Source: Methanocella_A sp049676595
Lineage (GTDB): Archaea; Halobacteriota; Methanocellia; Methanocellales; Methanocellaceae
Reading direction: 5' to 3'
NCBI RefSeq assembly: GCF_049676595.1
Contig: NZ_CP187259.1
Span: 372,001 to 436,000 of the forward strand
DNA: 64,000 bases
Shown here: positions 25,253 to 33,814 of the stretch, piece after piece
Numbering within the stretch: the stretch's first letter is position 1
Layout of the letters: each line of letters opens with the position of its first letter
Made by a program: the position numbers and the translations under genes
Notes under the pieces: model-generated
The model's database searches: none
Told to the model about the DNA's origin: nothing
Seen by the model: only the letters and a program-made list of their open reading frames with translations

Positions 25253-25775
25253 TGCATCAGAGGTAAAGGACGCTTTCGCCTCCAGCCGCATCGACATGGC
25301 GAGGTACACCCTGATCATGGTGTTCCTCATCGAGCAGCGGTGGAGGTACTACATAGAAAAGGAGCTGGAGCCGGACGGCATCACGGCCAAGCAGTGGCTC
25401 ATGCTCATCGTCATCGGCGCCGGGTTCAGGCACGCTCCGTCGATCCAGGAGGTGGCGGACGCGATGAGCACCACTCACCAGAACGTCAAGCAGGTCGCCG
25501 CCGCCATGGAGCGGCAGGGCTTCATGACGCTGGAGCGGGACCCGGAAAACCGCCGCATAATCCGCCTCAAGGTCACCCCCAAATGTCACGACCTGTTCCG
25601 CACCCGGGACGAGCACGATAAAAAGGCCATGCTGAGCATGTTCGAGAACCTCACCGACGAGGAGATGGGGGCGCTGTTCAACATCGTCGCGAAGCTGGAG
25701 GCCCGGGCCAGCCAGCTCTACGGTAGCGCAAAGGCTAACCGGCTCGAGAACGGAAAAGGGGCCGGCTCCGAATAA
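25245..25775 (+). CDS. MarR-family transcriptional regulator
   Basis: 176 aa with a TTG start overlapping the flavodoxin gene by 8 bp, a sign of translational coupling. Winged helix at about 45-115: KQWLMLIVIGAGFRHAPSIQEVADAMSTTHQNVKQVAAAMERQG, then the wing LERDPENRRIIRLKVTPK with the D..R pair of MarR proteins. It most likely binds the three CAGGTAA/TTACCTG palindromes ahead of the operon and regulates itself. Confidence 0.92.
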   Translation: MADASEVKDAFASSRIDMARYTLIMVFLIEQRWRYYIEKELEPDGITAKQWLMLIVIGAGFRHAPSIQEVADAMSTTHQNVKQVAAAMERQGFMTLERDPENRRIIRLKVTPKCHDLFRTRDEHDKKAMLSMFENLTDEEMGALFNIVAKLEARASQLYGSAKANRLENGKGAGSE

Positions 25776-25793
25776 GGCGGGGTCTGGCTCACT

Positions 25794-27791
25794 CTATTTT
25801 TTTTCAATCAGCGCCTTCGCCAGCCGGGCGTTACTGTAGCTCTGCATGGCAATCATCCGGGCGAACTTCATGTAGAAGCCTATGGTTTTCAGGACCTTGT
25901 CCCTGCCTACCCGGGGGACCCTGTCCAGCGCTGCCAGGTACTCCTCTTTATCAAACCCGTACTTCTCCGCCTGCCTCTCGAAAAACGCGCGGTCGATCTC
26001 CTCGTCGTCGTAGAAGAACTGGCCGGAGTTTAAGTTTGCCATATGCTTACCGCAGATGATGATGGGCGTCCTCAGGTCCCACAAGCCATTCTTACACCTG
26101 TGCACGGCATACTCTCCCTCGGCCAGAGGTTTCCCGGCCAGGCACAGATCGCTCTCTATGCAGTTCCTGGAGGCCTCCGGGTGGCACCGGTGGAACTTAG
26201 CGCAGATGTCCTGCCAGCCTTTTCCCGCCAGGATTTTTCCATCCAGCCCCAGAATCCAGATCCCTATCCCGGTAGCATCGTACAGGGAGTCTATACTCTC
26301 CTGCAGCGCCGGCAAATCCAGGACCTCCTCCAGCGTCTTCTCACATATATCGCCTTCGGGGGCGAGCAGGGCGTTCAGCCGCAGCTTCAGGTACTCTTCC
26401 CGGTCCTTCAGCGCGTCCTCCATCCGCTTGCGCTCGGTGATATCGTGGACCATTCCCACGGACCTGACGATGCGGCCGGAAGCATCCCGGTAGTGCTCGC
26501 ACTTTTCGTGGACGAACCGGACTTCTCCGGTCGACTTCCTCACTATCCGGTGGACGATCTCGTAGGTGTCCCTGCCCTCGCTTATCGAGACTGTGTACGC
26601 GGCGTCCACCGCCTTCCTGTCGTCCGGGTGGACCACCTCCAGAAAGTCTGCGTAAGTGGCTTTGAACTGCCGGGGCTGCAGGCCGAAGATCCGGAACACT
26701 TCGTCCGACCAGGTCAGGGTGCCGTTCACCAGATCGAGCTCCCAGCTGCCCAGGTGGGCGATCTCCTGGGCTTTCTGCAGCCTTCTCTCGTTCTCCCGGA
26801 GCGCCTCTTCGGCCAGCTTGCGGTCCGTGATATCGTAATATGTGCAGATCAGCTTGTCGACCCGGCCGTCGTGAGTCTTCTGCGGCTCCGCGTTGACAAG
26901 GGCCCAGGTGATCCTGGTGTCTGTCCGGCGGCGGAAGCCTACTAGCATGTTTTTGACAGGGCTGCCGGTCCGGAAGGCTTTGATCGAGGGGCGTTCTTCG
27001 ACCGGCAGCGGGTTGCCGTCCTTGTCGAACGATTCGATGGAGCTCCACTCCGGGCTGTCGATGTTCAGGCTCTGCATGTCCTGGTCTGTAAACCCGAAGA
27101 TCTGGAGGTACGCCGGGTTATAGATCGAAAACCTGCCGTCCGCCTCCACGAGCACGACTCCCGACCGCAAGTTCTGGAGGAGAGACCTGAACTGCTGATC
27201 GCTCTCCTTCAGCCTGGCCAGAATCGTCTCTCTCTCCTGTTCCGCTCTCCTCTGCCCCGTCACATCTTCGAGGATGACAGTGGCACCTGGCTGCCCGTCG
27301 TCGAACACCACCGGCAGGAGCTTCACGTCGAAGAACTGCTCTCTACCTCTCTTCTTATAGACTGCCTCTATCCGGGACTCTTTGCCCAGGATGGCATCGG
27401 CGATGTAAGGGATGATAGAAGGCTGGAATTCGAGGGGGAAGTATTCGGAGCCTATGACTTTATTTAAAATCTCCTCTCTTGCCGCGTTCATCCTCGACAG
27501 GAAGGCGTCGTTCGCGTTGATGATTCTCAGGTCCCTGTCGAGCAGCAGGATCATGTCAGACGAGATGCTGAGCATGGCCGACAGCGGCAGCCGCTGGGAC
27601 AGATAGTATACTTTTGCAGGGCCGAAGGTCCTCATCTCGACCTGCCCCGAGATCACCAGCATCTCCAGGTACTTGGTCACCGACTGCCGGTGCATGTCGA
27701 TCGCCGCGGCGATCTCGATCACGTTCATGCCCCTGGGATTTTTCTTCAGGGCCTCCCTGATTAGGGCGAACTCTTCCCGGTCGGTTGCCAT
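25794..27791 (-). CDS. HTH-PAS-PocR one-component regulator
   Basis: 665 aa. Order: N-terminal helix-turn-helix (about 6-65, MNVIEIAAAIDMHRQSVTKYLEML), PAS 1 (about 70-195), PAS 2 (about 205-320), PAS 3 with PAC (about 330-455, FGLQPRQFKATYADFLEVVH), a short coil, then a PocR-type ligand domain (about 485-620) with HPEASRNCIESD and conserved Cys residues. There is no histidine-kinase domain, so it should act on DNA directly. PocR domains bind small ligands such as hydrocarbon derivatives; the signal is unknown. Confidence 0.85.
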   Translation of the reverse strand: MATDREEFALIREALKKNPRGMNVIEIAAAIDMHRQSVTKYLEMLVISGQVEMRTFGPAKVYYLSQRLPLSAMLSISSDMILLLDRDLRIINANDAFLSRMNAAREEILNKVIGSEYFPLEFQPSIIPYIADAILGKESRIEAVYKKRGREQFFDVKLLPVVFDDGQPGATVILEDVTGQRRAEQERETILARLKESDQQFRSLLQNLRSGVVLVEADGRFSIYNPAYLQIFGFTDQDMQSLNIDSPEWSSIESFDKDGNPLPVEERPSIKAFRTGSPVKNMLVGFRRRTDTRITWALVNAEPQKTHDGRVDKLICTYYDITDRKLAEEALRENERRLQKAQEIAHLGSWELDLVNGTLTWSDEVFRIFGLQPRQFKATYADFLEVVHPDDRKAVDAAYTVSISEGRDTYEIVHRIVRKSTGEVRFVHEKCEHYRDASGRIVRSVGMVHDITERKRMEDALKDREEYLKLRLNALLAPEGDICEKTLEEVLDLPALQESIDSLYDATGIGIWILGLDGKILAGKGWQDICAKFHRCHPEASRNCIESDLCLAGKPLAEGEYAVHRCKNGLWDLRTPIIICGKHMANLNSGQFFYDDEEIDRAFFERQAEKYGFDKEEYLAALDRVPRVGRDKVLKTIGFYMKFARMIAMQSYSNARLAKALIEKK

Positions 27792-27912
27792 ATTATCGAT
27801 CTTTTTGCGTAATCGGTGATAAACTCTTCGGTGTTAAGTAACGTACACAAGTTTTGTTGATAACTTATGTCGAACACAGAGCGTAACTTTTATATAGTAT
27901 TGTTTAGTAAGC

Positions 27913-27990
27913 TCTTATTACGCGCTGTCGGAGTAATAAGCACTTATTACGCGCTGTCGGAGTAATAAGCACTTATTACGCGCTGTCGGA
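27913..27990. promoter_or_regulatory. 29-bp tandem repeats carrying three palindromic operators
   Basis: Units at 27915-27943, 27944-27972 and 27973-27990 (partial) repeat TTATTACGCGCTGTCGGAGT and AATAAGCAC exactly. The junctions make GTAATAAG-CA-CTTATTAC, a perfect 8-bp-arm palindrome, at two positions, and an imperfect one at the first. A TATA-like TTTTATATAG lies upstream (about 27888-27897), so the operators cover the transcription start of the 28092 gene. The rest of the 27792-28091 gap is promoter sequence. Confidence 0.7.
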
Positions 27991-28091
27991 AAAAGTCGAA
28001 AAACTGGGGCTGGCGAAACATCCGGGTAAGGCACATGGCCCGGAGCCCTATCACCCGCCTTATGGCTCAACCGAGAGGATGTAATCAGACC

Positions 28092-28382
28092 ATGTTTGAC
28101 AAAATACCGCTAAAGGAATCGTATAACCGAAGCCAGGAAGCGATTCTCGAATACCTTAAAAACGGCCTCAAGGACGGCAAGTGCTACTTCAAGTCCAAGT
28201 ACATCGCCCGGGACCTGGGCATGACCTCCAAAGAAGTGGGCACCAACATGAAGATGCTGTCCGACGACTGCACCGACCTGCGGATCGAAAAGTGGAGCTA
28301 CTCCAAGAGCACCACCTGGCGGGTGGAGTCCCGGCCCGGGACCTCGGCGTACCGCAACGCGCCGGCCAACGTCCGGGCCTGA
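28092..28382 (+). CDS. DUF7123-like small winged-helix protein
   Basis: 96 aa from the ATG with MFDKIPLKESYNRSQEAILE; the frame opens 57 bp earlier, without support. The core YFKSKYIARDLGMTSKEVGTNMKMLS followed by LRIEKWSYSKSTTWRVES matches small archaeal winged-helix proteins (DUF7123, known to me from haloarchaea). Probably a DNA-binding regulator that binds the repeated palindromes in its own promoter. Confidence 0.75.
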   Translation: MFDKIPLKESYNRSQEAILEYLKNGLKDGKCYFKSKYIARDLGMTSKEVGTNMKMLSDDCTDLRIEKWSYSKSTTWRVESRPGTSAYRNAPANVRA

Positions 28383-28595
28383 TCAGACTCACCACCTGGT
28401 AAATGACATTTACCTCCCAACGCAATCCCATAGCCAATAACGCTTGCTGAGAAACAAGCTCTATCCAATCCGACCTCCTATGCCAGAGGCCGCCTGCCAC
28501 TGCTTGCAGGCGGCCTGCGGCAGGGGAACCTGCTTTTACGCAAAATTCTGTCAGCCCGGAAAGATTTTTAGCATCCGGCGTCGATTGGTTATCCC

Positions 28596-29390
28596 ATGAG
28601 TAAAAACAGCCCGATCAGAGAAGTGGCAGCCAGAATCGTAGACGATACCTGCGGCTCGCTGGCTTACTGCGTTTCAGGCTGGCTGCAGCTGTTTATCGGC
28701 GGACTGTTCGTGGTCCTGTGCTACGTAGCAGCCGGCATACCGCTACTGCTGGGCTATATGCACGAGTGCCTCACCTCAGTTATGGCAGGAAACGAGCGTC
28801 TGCCTGAGCTCCGGGGGATCCGGGCGATGTTCGGGAACGGCCTTCGTGTTCTGGCTATCGGGCTCGTCTACGGGGCGCTGATCATACTCCCGTTCGCGGC
28901 ACTGCTCCTCGCGGAAATCTTCACCCTTCCCGGGATGGCGATCACCAGGCCCCCCGGGGCCGGCGATTTCATGGGGTACAACGTTCGCTACTCCGGCTTT
29001 TCCTCGACCGCCGTGATCATCACTGTGACCAGTATGGCGATGACCTTCACTTTCATGACGCTCTTCAGCAACGCGTGGCTCCGGTACGCGATCTACGGCA
29101 GCCTTCGGTCGGCCCTGAACCCCGTGAAGACGCTCAGGTGGACCGTAGCGAACCCGGAGCTGCTGCTGAGCAAGATGTTCTCATTCGGCATCATCGGCCT
29201 CATCTTCGCCATCCCCGGGCTGCTGATCGCCGCCGTGCCCGGCATCGACCGGACTTACTCTCTGCCCTTCATACTGTTCACGGCAATATCCCCCTGGCTC
29301 TTCTTCGCCGGGCTGGCCTCGAACACTTTCCTCCGGGGCAGGCAGATCCGCTACCTGCGGAAAGACGGGAAACTAAAAAGCGCGGATTAG
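28596..29390 (+). CDS. DUF4013 membrane protein
   Basis: 264 aa with about six hydrophobic segments. GIPLLLGYMHECLTSVMAGNERLPEL near the N-terminus is the DUF4013 signature, where the GY-x-R/H region precedes a charged loop, and NAWLRYAIYGSLRSALNP belongs to the second half. Function unknown. It overlaps the convergent hydrolase gene by 4 bp at the 3' end. Confidence 0.85.
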   Translation: MSKNSPIREVAARIVDDTCGSLAYCVSGWLQLFIGGLFVVLCYVAAGIPLLLGYMHECLTSVMAGNERLPELRGIRAMFGNGLRVLAIGLVYGALIILPFAALLLAEIFTLPGMAITRPPGAGDFMGYNVRYSGFSSTAVIITVTSMAMTFTFMTLFSNAWLRYAIYGSLRSALNPVKTLRWTVANPELLLSKMFSFGIIGLIFAIPGLLIAAVPGIDRTYSLPFILFTAISPWLFFAGLASNTFLRGRQIRYLRKDGKLKSAD

Positions 29391-31498
29391 CTCTTCTCCC
29401 GCTTTTCCACATCCGGGACCGGCGACAGTGCCTGATACGCCTGGGCCGCCCTTACCTGTGCCCTGGTGTAAGCTCTCAGTGCCCTGGACAGCCTGTACAC
29501 CGGGGAGTCTCCGCTTTCCGTTTCCCGGCACAAGCGCTCTCCAGCCTCGAACTCCCGCTCCGCGAGGCTTACCAGCTCGTGAAGCGGCTGATATGCAGGA
29601 GACGTTTTCTCGATGCGTCCGACGGCTTCCTTCGCTGCCCTGATGAATTCTGCCGCCCTGCCCCTCGAATACGCGACGACCTCCCCGGGCGTCGAAGCCA
29701 GCTTTATTTCCCAGAACGCGTTGGTCTCCCGGAAAATCGGGATGGCTGCGCTTGGCATCATGGGGGCAAGGCCTCTTGTTGCAGGGCCCGTGCACATGCA
29801 GTAGAGGCCTTCGCCCGGCTTTGCAACTACGGTCATAGCATTGGAGGCGTGGCCAGTGGAGATCTCGCCCCACGTGCCTTCCTGCTCGTACGCTTTCACG
29901 ATCTTTTCCCACTGCCCCTCCGGGATGGTGCCCCCGTTCCTGAAGACCGTCTTCATGTACTCCAGGTCTATCCTGCCGAACCCCTCGGTCATCATGCGGT
30001 AGAAGTACCTGTTCCTGCTGCAGCTGTTCGTATATGTGAACATCATCGCCTTTCTCAGCGTATCGCTGGCGCTGAACCGGCCGCTGAACCAGGCTAACAA
30101 GAAGCCTATGGACTTAGTCATCCCCGTGGGCTTTTTTGGCCTCCACCCGCCGTGCTCGTCCCAGAGCCAATCGTCCCTGTGTTCCCTCATCCACTCCGAC
30201 TCAATCGCTGCGGGATGGGCTGCGCTGTTGTTGGCGTAGATGAAGTCTGTTTCGCCGAGCATGCCCGCTTCCCTTATGGCTGCAGGATCTTTCCTCCCCT
30301 CGATCACGTACCCGTAGGTGTCGTCCGCGTAAAACCCTCCGACCGTGGCGTAGTCTCCCAGGCCGACGTCCCCGATCGGCCAGGCTTCCTCCATCGACCG
30401 GGCTTCTCTGGCGCCGTCGCAAAACCGGAGGATATGCATGACCGATGCTGCCCTTCTTATGCCGTACCCCCAGTGTTTTCTCGAGTCGAGGTACTTCGGG
30501 CCTCCGCCGTGGTGCACGTAGGCCAGGCCCTTACTGTTGATCGCCGGGTGCCCGAAGAAGTACAGGTCTCCTAGCCCGGCAATATCTCCCGTAGCGCCGA
30601 ACGGGGAATAGATGAAGCTGTTCCCCTGGTCCGGAAAGGCGACAATCGTGATCTGGTAGCTCAGGTCGTGGTCGCCCGTAGAGCCGGTGACCAGCTTACC
30701 GTCTCTCGTCGCCCTGCCCCAGGCCGCGACCCCTGAACAGGCCAGGCGAGGGAGCTCCGGCAGGCCTCCTGTGTCCAGGTAATCTGCTGCCGGACGCTTA
30801 TGCCCCACCCACAGGTCGAGGACCTCGTCGTACGACATGCCGATTCCCAGTGCACTGGCACCGTCAGCCCATCCCCTGCAGAAATCTGCCAGCCAGGGTG
30901 TATGTTCAGCGTGCTGCTTCTCCCAGGTCCGCAGCTCCTCTATCTCCTGCTCCTCCTGCGCTTTGCCGGCGTGCCTCTCCAGGATCCATTTTCCGAAGAC
31001 CTGGACCAGCTGCTGCGCATACTGGTAACCCATCTCATAATCCGAGCCCTGCAGAATGACCACCGGGGTGATTTCCGGGACCATCGGGACGCCGTCGGCA
31101 AACTTTATCTCTGTCCCTCCGGCCTCTACCAGGGATTCTTTGAACTGCACCGGCGTTGCCCTGCCCTCTTTCAGGCGCCAGGACAGCTCACCTGCGATCC
31201 TGTCCGCGTTTTTAAAACCTTCGAAAGCCCTCTGCCAGTCATCCTTCCGGCGGGTCCGGGACGCGAGCGTCGCATACCATTTGCCCTTGTAGTACTCGAT
31301 CATGGCCTGGTCGTATTCCCTGACTCTCTGCACGTACGCCGGGTCCTCGTAGCTCATTTTACCGATCGCCATGTTGGTGAGATACAGCCTGGCCCGGGTC
31401 CGGTCCCTGGTCCTGACGGCCCTGAAAACGTTCATGTTCTTGACGGCATATCTGACGAACTCTAAGATGCCGGGCTTATACTGGCTGTCGCTGCTCAT
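29387..31498 (-). CDS. C45-family NTN hydrolase (acyltransferase-like)
   Basis: 703 aa, larger than typical C45 enzymes (about 350). Residues about 150-260 start the domain (PVVILQGSDYEMGYQYAQQL). PRLACSGVAAWGRATRDGKLVTGSTGDHDL carries the probable nucleophile Cys (after RLA) exposed by self-cleavage, as in isopenicillin-N acyltransferase relatives. An N-terminal extension of about 150 aa has no known fold. The 3' half continues with ANNSAAHP and TNSCSRNRYFYRMM. Directly downstream (1 bp) of a GbsR/MarR-like regulator, so the two are one operon. Substrate unknown, likely an N-acyl amide. Confidence 0.8.
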   Translation of the reverse strand: MSSDSQYKPGILEFVRYAVKNMNVFRAVRTRDRTRARLYLTNMAIGKMSYEDPAYVQRVREYDQAMIEYYKGKWYATLASRTRRKDDWQRAFEGFKNADRIAGELSWRLKEGRATPVQFKESLVEAGGTEIKFADGVPMVPEITPVVILQGSDYEMGYQYAQQLVQVFGKWILERHAGKAQEEQEIEELRTWEKQHAEHTPWLADFCRGWADGASALGIGMSYDEVLDLWVGHKRPAADYLDTGGLPELPRLACSGVAAWGRATRDGKLVTGSTGDHDLSYQITIVAFPDQGNSFIYSPFGATGDIAGLGDLYFFGHPAINSKGLAYVHHGGGPKYLDSRKHWGYGIRRAASVMHILRFCDGAREARSMEEAWPIGDVGLGDYATVGGFYADDTYGYVIEGRKDPAAIREAGMLGETDFIYANNSAAHPAAIESEWMREHRDDWLWDEHGGWRPKKPTGMTKSIGFLLAWFSGRFSASDTLRKAMMFTYTNSCSRNRYFYRMMTEGFGRIDLEYMKTVFRNGGTIPEGQWEKIVKAYEQEGTWGEISTGHASNAMTVVAKPGEGLYCMCTGPATRGLAPMMPSAAIPIFRETNAFWEIKLASTPGEVVAYSRGRAAEFIRAAKEAVGRIEKTSPAYQPLHELVSLAEREFEAGERLCRETESGDSPVYRLSRALRAYTRAQVRAAQAYQALSPVPDVEKREKS

Positions 31499-31499
31499 C

Positions 31500-31976
31500 T
31501 TAAGGCCTCCTGCTGTCCTTCCACTTTTCGATCAGCACCGGGATCTCGGCCTCTAAGAAGGCGTACAGTCCATCCAGATCTTCGATCCTGGCCGCCAGCT
31601 CCGGGTCTTTCCCGTCCAGCACAACCTTCCCCTCTTTCAGGAGGCTCCGGATGGCGGTCATGCTCTGCAGCTTCAGCAGGAACATCTCTTCCCAGCCGCC
31701 CTTTTTCAGCCTGTAGTACACCGGGCGCTCTCCCGGCCTGGTCAGTTCTTCCACCACGTGTCCCCTGACCAGCAGGCTCATCATGGTGCTCACCGAACTT
31801 TTCGCGATCAGCAGCCTCTCGCAGATCTGCCCGGCCGTCTGCTCCGGCGGATCGGAGATCAAAAGAAAGGCGAAGATCTTCCCGGCGATCCTGGGGAACC
31901 TGCTGCTCTTCTCAAAAAACAGGCCCATCTTCTCGATAAACTCGTCTTCACTGTGTCTGTCGCTCATATCGTTCAC
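31500..31976 (-). CDS. GbsR/MarR-like transcriptional regulator
   Basis: 158 aa. EDEFIEKMGLFFEKSSRFPRIAGKIFAFLLI is the GbsR-type start; QICERLLIAKSSVSTMMSLLV is the recognition-helix region, and a basic wing follows (TRPGERPVYYRLKKG). Such regulators respond to small molecules (GbsR proper to choline). Cotranscribed with the C45 hydrolase. A perfect palindrome at 31980-31997 lies 4 bp before the start, so autoregulation is likely. Confidence 0.88.
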   Translation of the reverse strand: MNDMSDRHSEDEFIEKMGLFFEKSSRFPRIAGKIFAFLLISDPPEQTAGQICERLLIAKSSVSTMMSLLVRGHVVEELTRPGERPVYYRLKKGGWEEMFLLKLQSMTAIRSLLKEGKVVLDGKDPELAARIEDLDGLYAFLEAEIPVLIEKWKDSRRP

Positions 31977-31979
31977 TTA

Positions 31980-31997
31980 GTTCAGTAATTACTGAAC
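31980..31997. promoter_or_regulatory. Candidate operator of the GbsR-like regulator
   Basis: GTTCAGTAATTACTGAAC is a perfect 18-bp palindrome immediately before the regulator start, with another half-site ACTGAAC just beyond (about 32000-32006). A TATA-like AAATAAATAC (minus strand, about 32008-32018) lies next upstream, so binding would block the start site. Confidence 0.7.
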
Positions 31998-32248
31998 ATA
32001 CTGAACTGTATTTATTTAAGCCTTTCGCAAGGGCTGACACTAGCAATGGCGGATAATGCGAACAGACAGGTCGGAGCCAGGTAGAAAAGGGATGTCTAAA
32101 CAAACGCTTGAGCCACCTACAGGCATTTAGGCGTACGTACGGCTACGCCCCGCCCACAAATAGATTTATATATTTGCGGTATCACATAGTACCTATGCTT
32201 AAGATGTATATCAAGTCACTATGTATATCTTAGCTCTATATAAATTGA

Positions 32249-32440
32249 TACCGCGGCCGGGATGTCAAAGGGACGGAGATCGACGCCATGGCAGTAACCC
32301 TGAAACAAAAGGGAGCGAGCGTCATCGGCAGCTTTACCTGTAAGGGCCAGTTCATACAATCCGTGAGCAGGGGCCATTCGGACCAGGCGGACATGGACAC
32401 AGCCGCCCGATTTGCCAGAGAAATGATCAAGTCGGGCTGA
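32249..32440 (+). pseudogene. Flavodoxin C-terminal fragment
   Basis: An in-frame stretch without a proper start encodes GTEIDAMAVTLKQKGASVIG, then SFTCKGQFIQSVSRGHSDQA and FAREMIKSG. It aligns with the last 58 residues of the flavodoxin at 24836 (AEALKQKGAIVIGSYHCKGR...FAREMAKLG). The N-terminal FMN site is missing. The upstream border is AT-rich, with 9-bp inverted repeats GCGGTATCA (32176-32184) / TGATACCGC (32246-32254), which may mark the breakpoint or an inserted element. Confidence 0.7.
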
Positions 32441-32481
32441 GGCCGGAGTAAACGGCTACCCCGGGATAGGAGGCGTAAACT

Positions 32482-33027
32482 ATGAAAATACTAAAGCTAG
32501 TCATAATCGCAATTGCGGCCATAGTCGTGTTCGGCGTGCTGGCAGTAGCTGGCCTCGTAGCCTTCATGGGCTACGTCGGAACGGACACACTGAGCAGCCG
32601 GGCCACAGATTCTCAAATGCTGGCGCCGGATGGCACTGTCGCTGGAAAAGCGCTGGTCGTCTACAACCCGGGCCTGTCGGGCAACCCTGAGACCGCCGCG
32701 AAGCTCATCGCCGGCGACCTGAGAGATAAGGGCTATGAGGTTTGCCTCGCCGGCATCAACAGCACGGCGGCAGCCGACGTTTCCAGCTATAACGTCATCG
32801 TCGTCGGCGGCCCCATCTACGGCGGAGTCGTCAGCAGCAGTGTGCAGTCGTACCTGACGACCATGGTTCCCCCGGAAGGCGCCGTGATAGGCGCTTTCGC
32901 CATAGGGAACAACTACTCGGAACAGCCGTTTCCCACAGAGGCCGGACTGAAAACTAGCGCCGTTATCTCTCAGAACCGGGATATGGACAGCCAGTGCGCC
33001 GGGTTCACGGCGAAGCTTCTGGACTGA
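32482..33027 (+). CDS. Membrane-anchored flavodoxin-fold protein
   Basis: 181 aa. An N-terminal hydrophobic helix (ILKLVIIAIAAIVVFGVLAV) is followed by a flavodoxin-like domain: KALVVYNPGLSGNPETAAKLIAGDL is the phosphate loop, VIVVGGPIYGGVVSSSVQSYL the second flavin loop, and GAFAIGNNYSEQ the third. The topology would place the flavodoxin domain outside or close to the membrane, which is unusual. An AGGAGG ribosome site precedes the ATG. The flavodoxin fragment at 32249 lies directly upstream. Confidence 0.82.
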   Translation: MKILKLVIIAIAAIVVFGVLAVAGLVAFMGYVGTDTLSSRATDSQMLAPDGTVAGKALVVYNPGLSGNPETAAKLIAGDLRDKGYEVCLAGINSTAAADVSSYNVIVVGGPIYGGVVSSSVQSYLTTMVPPEGAVIGAFAIGNNYSEQPFPTEAGLKTSAVISQNRDMDSQCAGFTAKLLD

Positions 33028-33067
33028 AAAGGCCCCATAGCAAGAGGCTTGCTGTACCCTTATTTTT

Positions 33068-33742
33068 TTAGATCAGGTACCAGTCGGTGTCGTTGATCGA
33101 CTGCTCGGTCACGCCCACGGTGCGGCGTGGCACTTTTTTAAGATCGCACAGCACATCGCTCAGGTCCTGTAAATACGGCCGGCGTGACAGAGACCCGTAC
33201 TTGAACGACTTCTCAGGCTGCACATTGTTTTCCAGCGTCTCGTCCTTCGGGGCGATCGTGACCGGGACGTCGGTCAACGTCAGCGCCTTCTGCATCGCCT
33301 TGCGGAAATCGCCCAGACAGTAGGCGACCCGGTGCTTGTAGTTGTGCCTGGTCTTCTCCAGGTAAGCGGCCAGCTTCCTGCTCTCATTCCTGACGAACTC
33401 GTCTTTGACAGAAACCACGTCGCACCGGCCCAGCATGAACTCGTAGTTCATGAACGGGTACTCGGTGTCGAGTTCCCGGGGGGTGACGCCGCACGTCCCA
33501 AAAACCACGATGTGCGTCTCCTCAGGTTTAAGGACAGAGAAGATGATCCGGTCGTACATCTGGTGCGACGGGCTCAGGTGATAGGGCTTGGCTTTCGCGC
33601 AAGGCACGAACACGCAGTACTCCTTTTCTGGCGCCTGGTACTCGTGGAGGATCCACTCGTTGGCCCGGATCATATCAGGGTGGTTGAGGACCCTCTCGCC
33701 TTTCATAGGCTCTCTGCTGCGCTCGTGCTCGGGGATGATCAT
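33068..33742 (-). CDS. DUF5591 protein (archaeosine-synthase-core-like)
   Basis: 224 aa. VFVPCAKAKPYHLSPSHQMYDRIIF and IVVFGTCGVTPRELDTEYPF match the DUF5591 domain found in archaeosine synthase ArcS and in stand-alone proteins. The fusion partners (TGT-like and PUA domains) are absent. A role in tRNA modification or a related glutamine/lysine transfer is possible from the family; the exact reaction is not shown. Confidence 0.7.
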   Translation of the reverse strand: MIIPEHERSREPMKGERVLNHPDMIRANEWILHEYQAPEKEYCVFVPCAKAKPYHLSPSHQMYDRIIFSVLKPEETHIVVFGTCGVTPRELDTEYPFMNYEFMLGRCDVVSVKDEFVRNESRKLAAYLEKTRHNYKHRVAYCLGDFRKAMQKALTLTDVPVTIAPKDETLENNVQPEKSFKYGSLSRRPYLQDLSDVLCDLKKVPRRTVGVTEQSINDTDWYLI

Positions 33743-33814
33743 TGTCGATAATACCAGCTACGAGAGATAAAATAGTTTCTTTCAAAAGGTGAAAAAGGAG
33801 ATGATGGGGAAGCC

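Noticed and set aside
27913..27990. Short tandem repeats resembling a CRISPR array
   Set aside because: The 29-bp units are directly adjacent with no variable spacers, and each junction makes an operator-like palindrome before a regulator gene. No cas genes are present.
32160..32255. AT-rich segment with inverted repeats, possible mobile element
   Set aside because: Only 9-bp arms and no second copy or gene; mentioned only as a possible scar beside the flavodoxin fragment.
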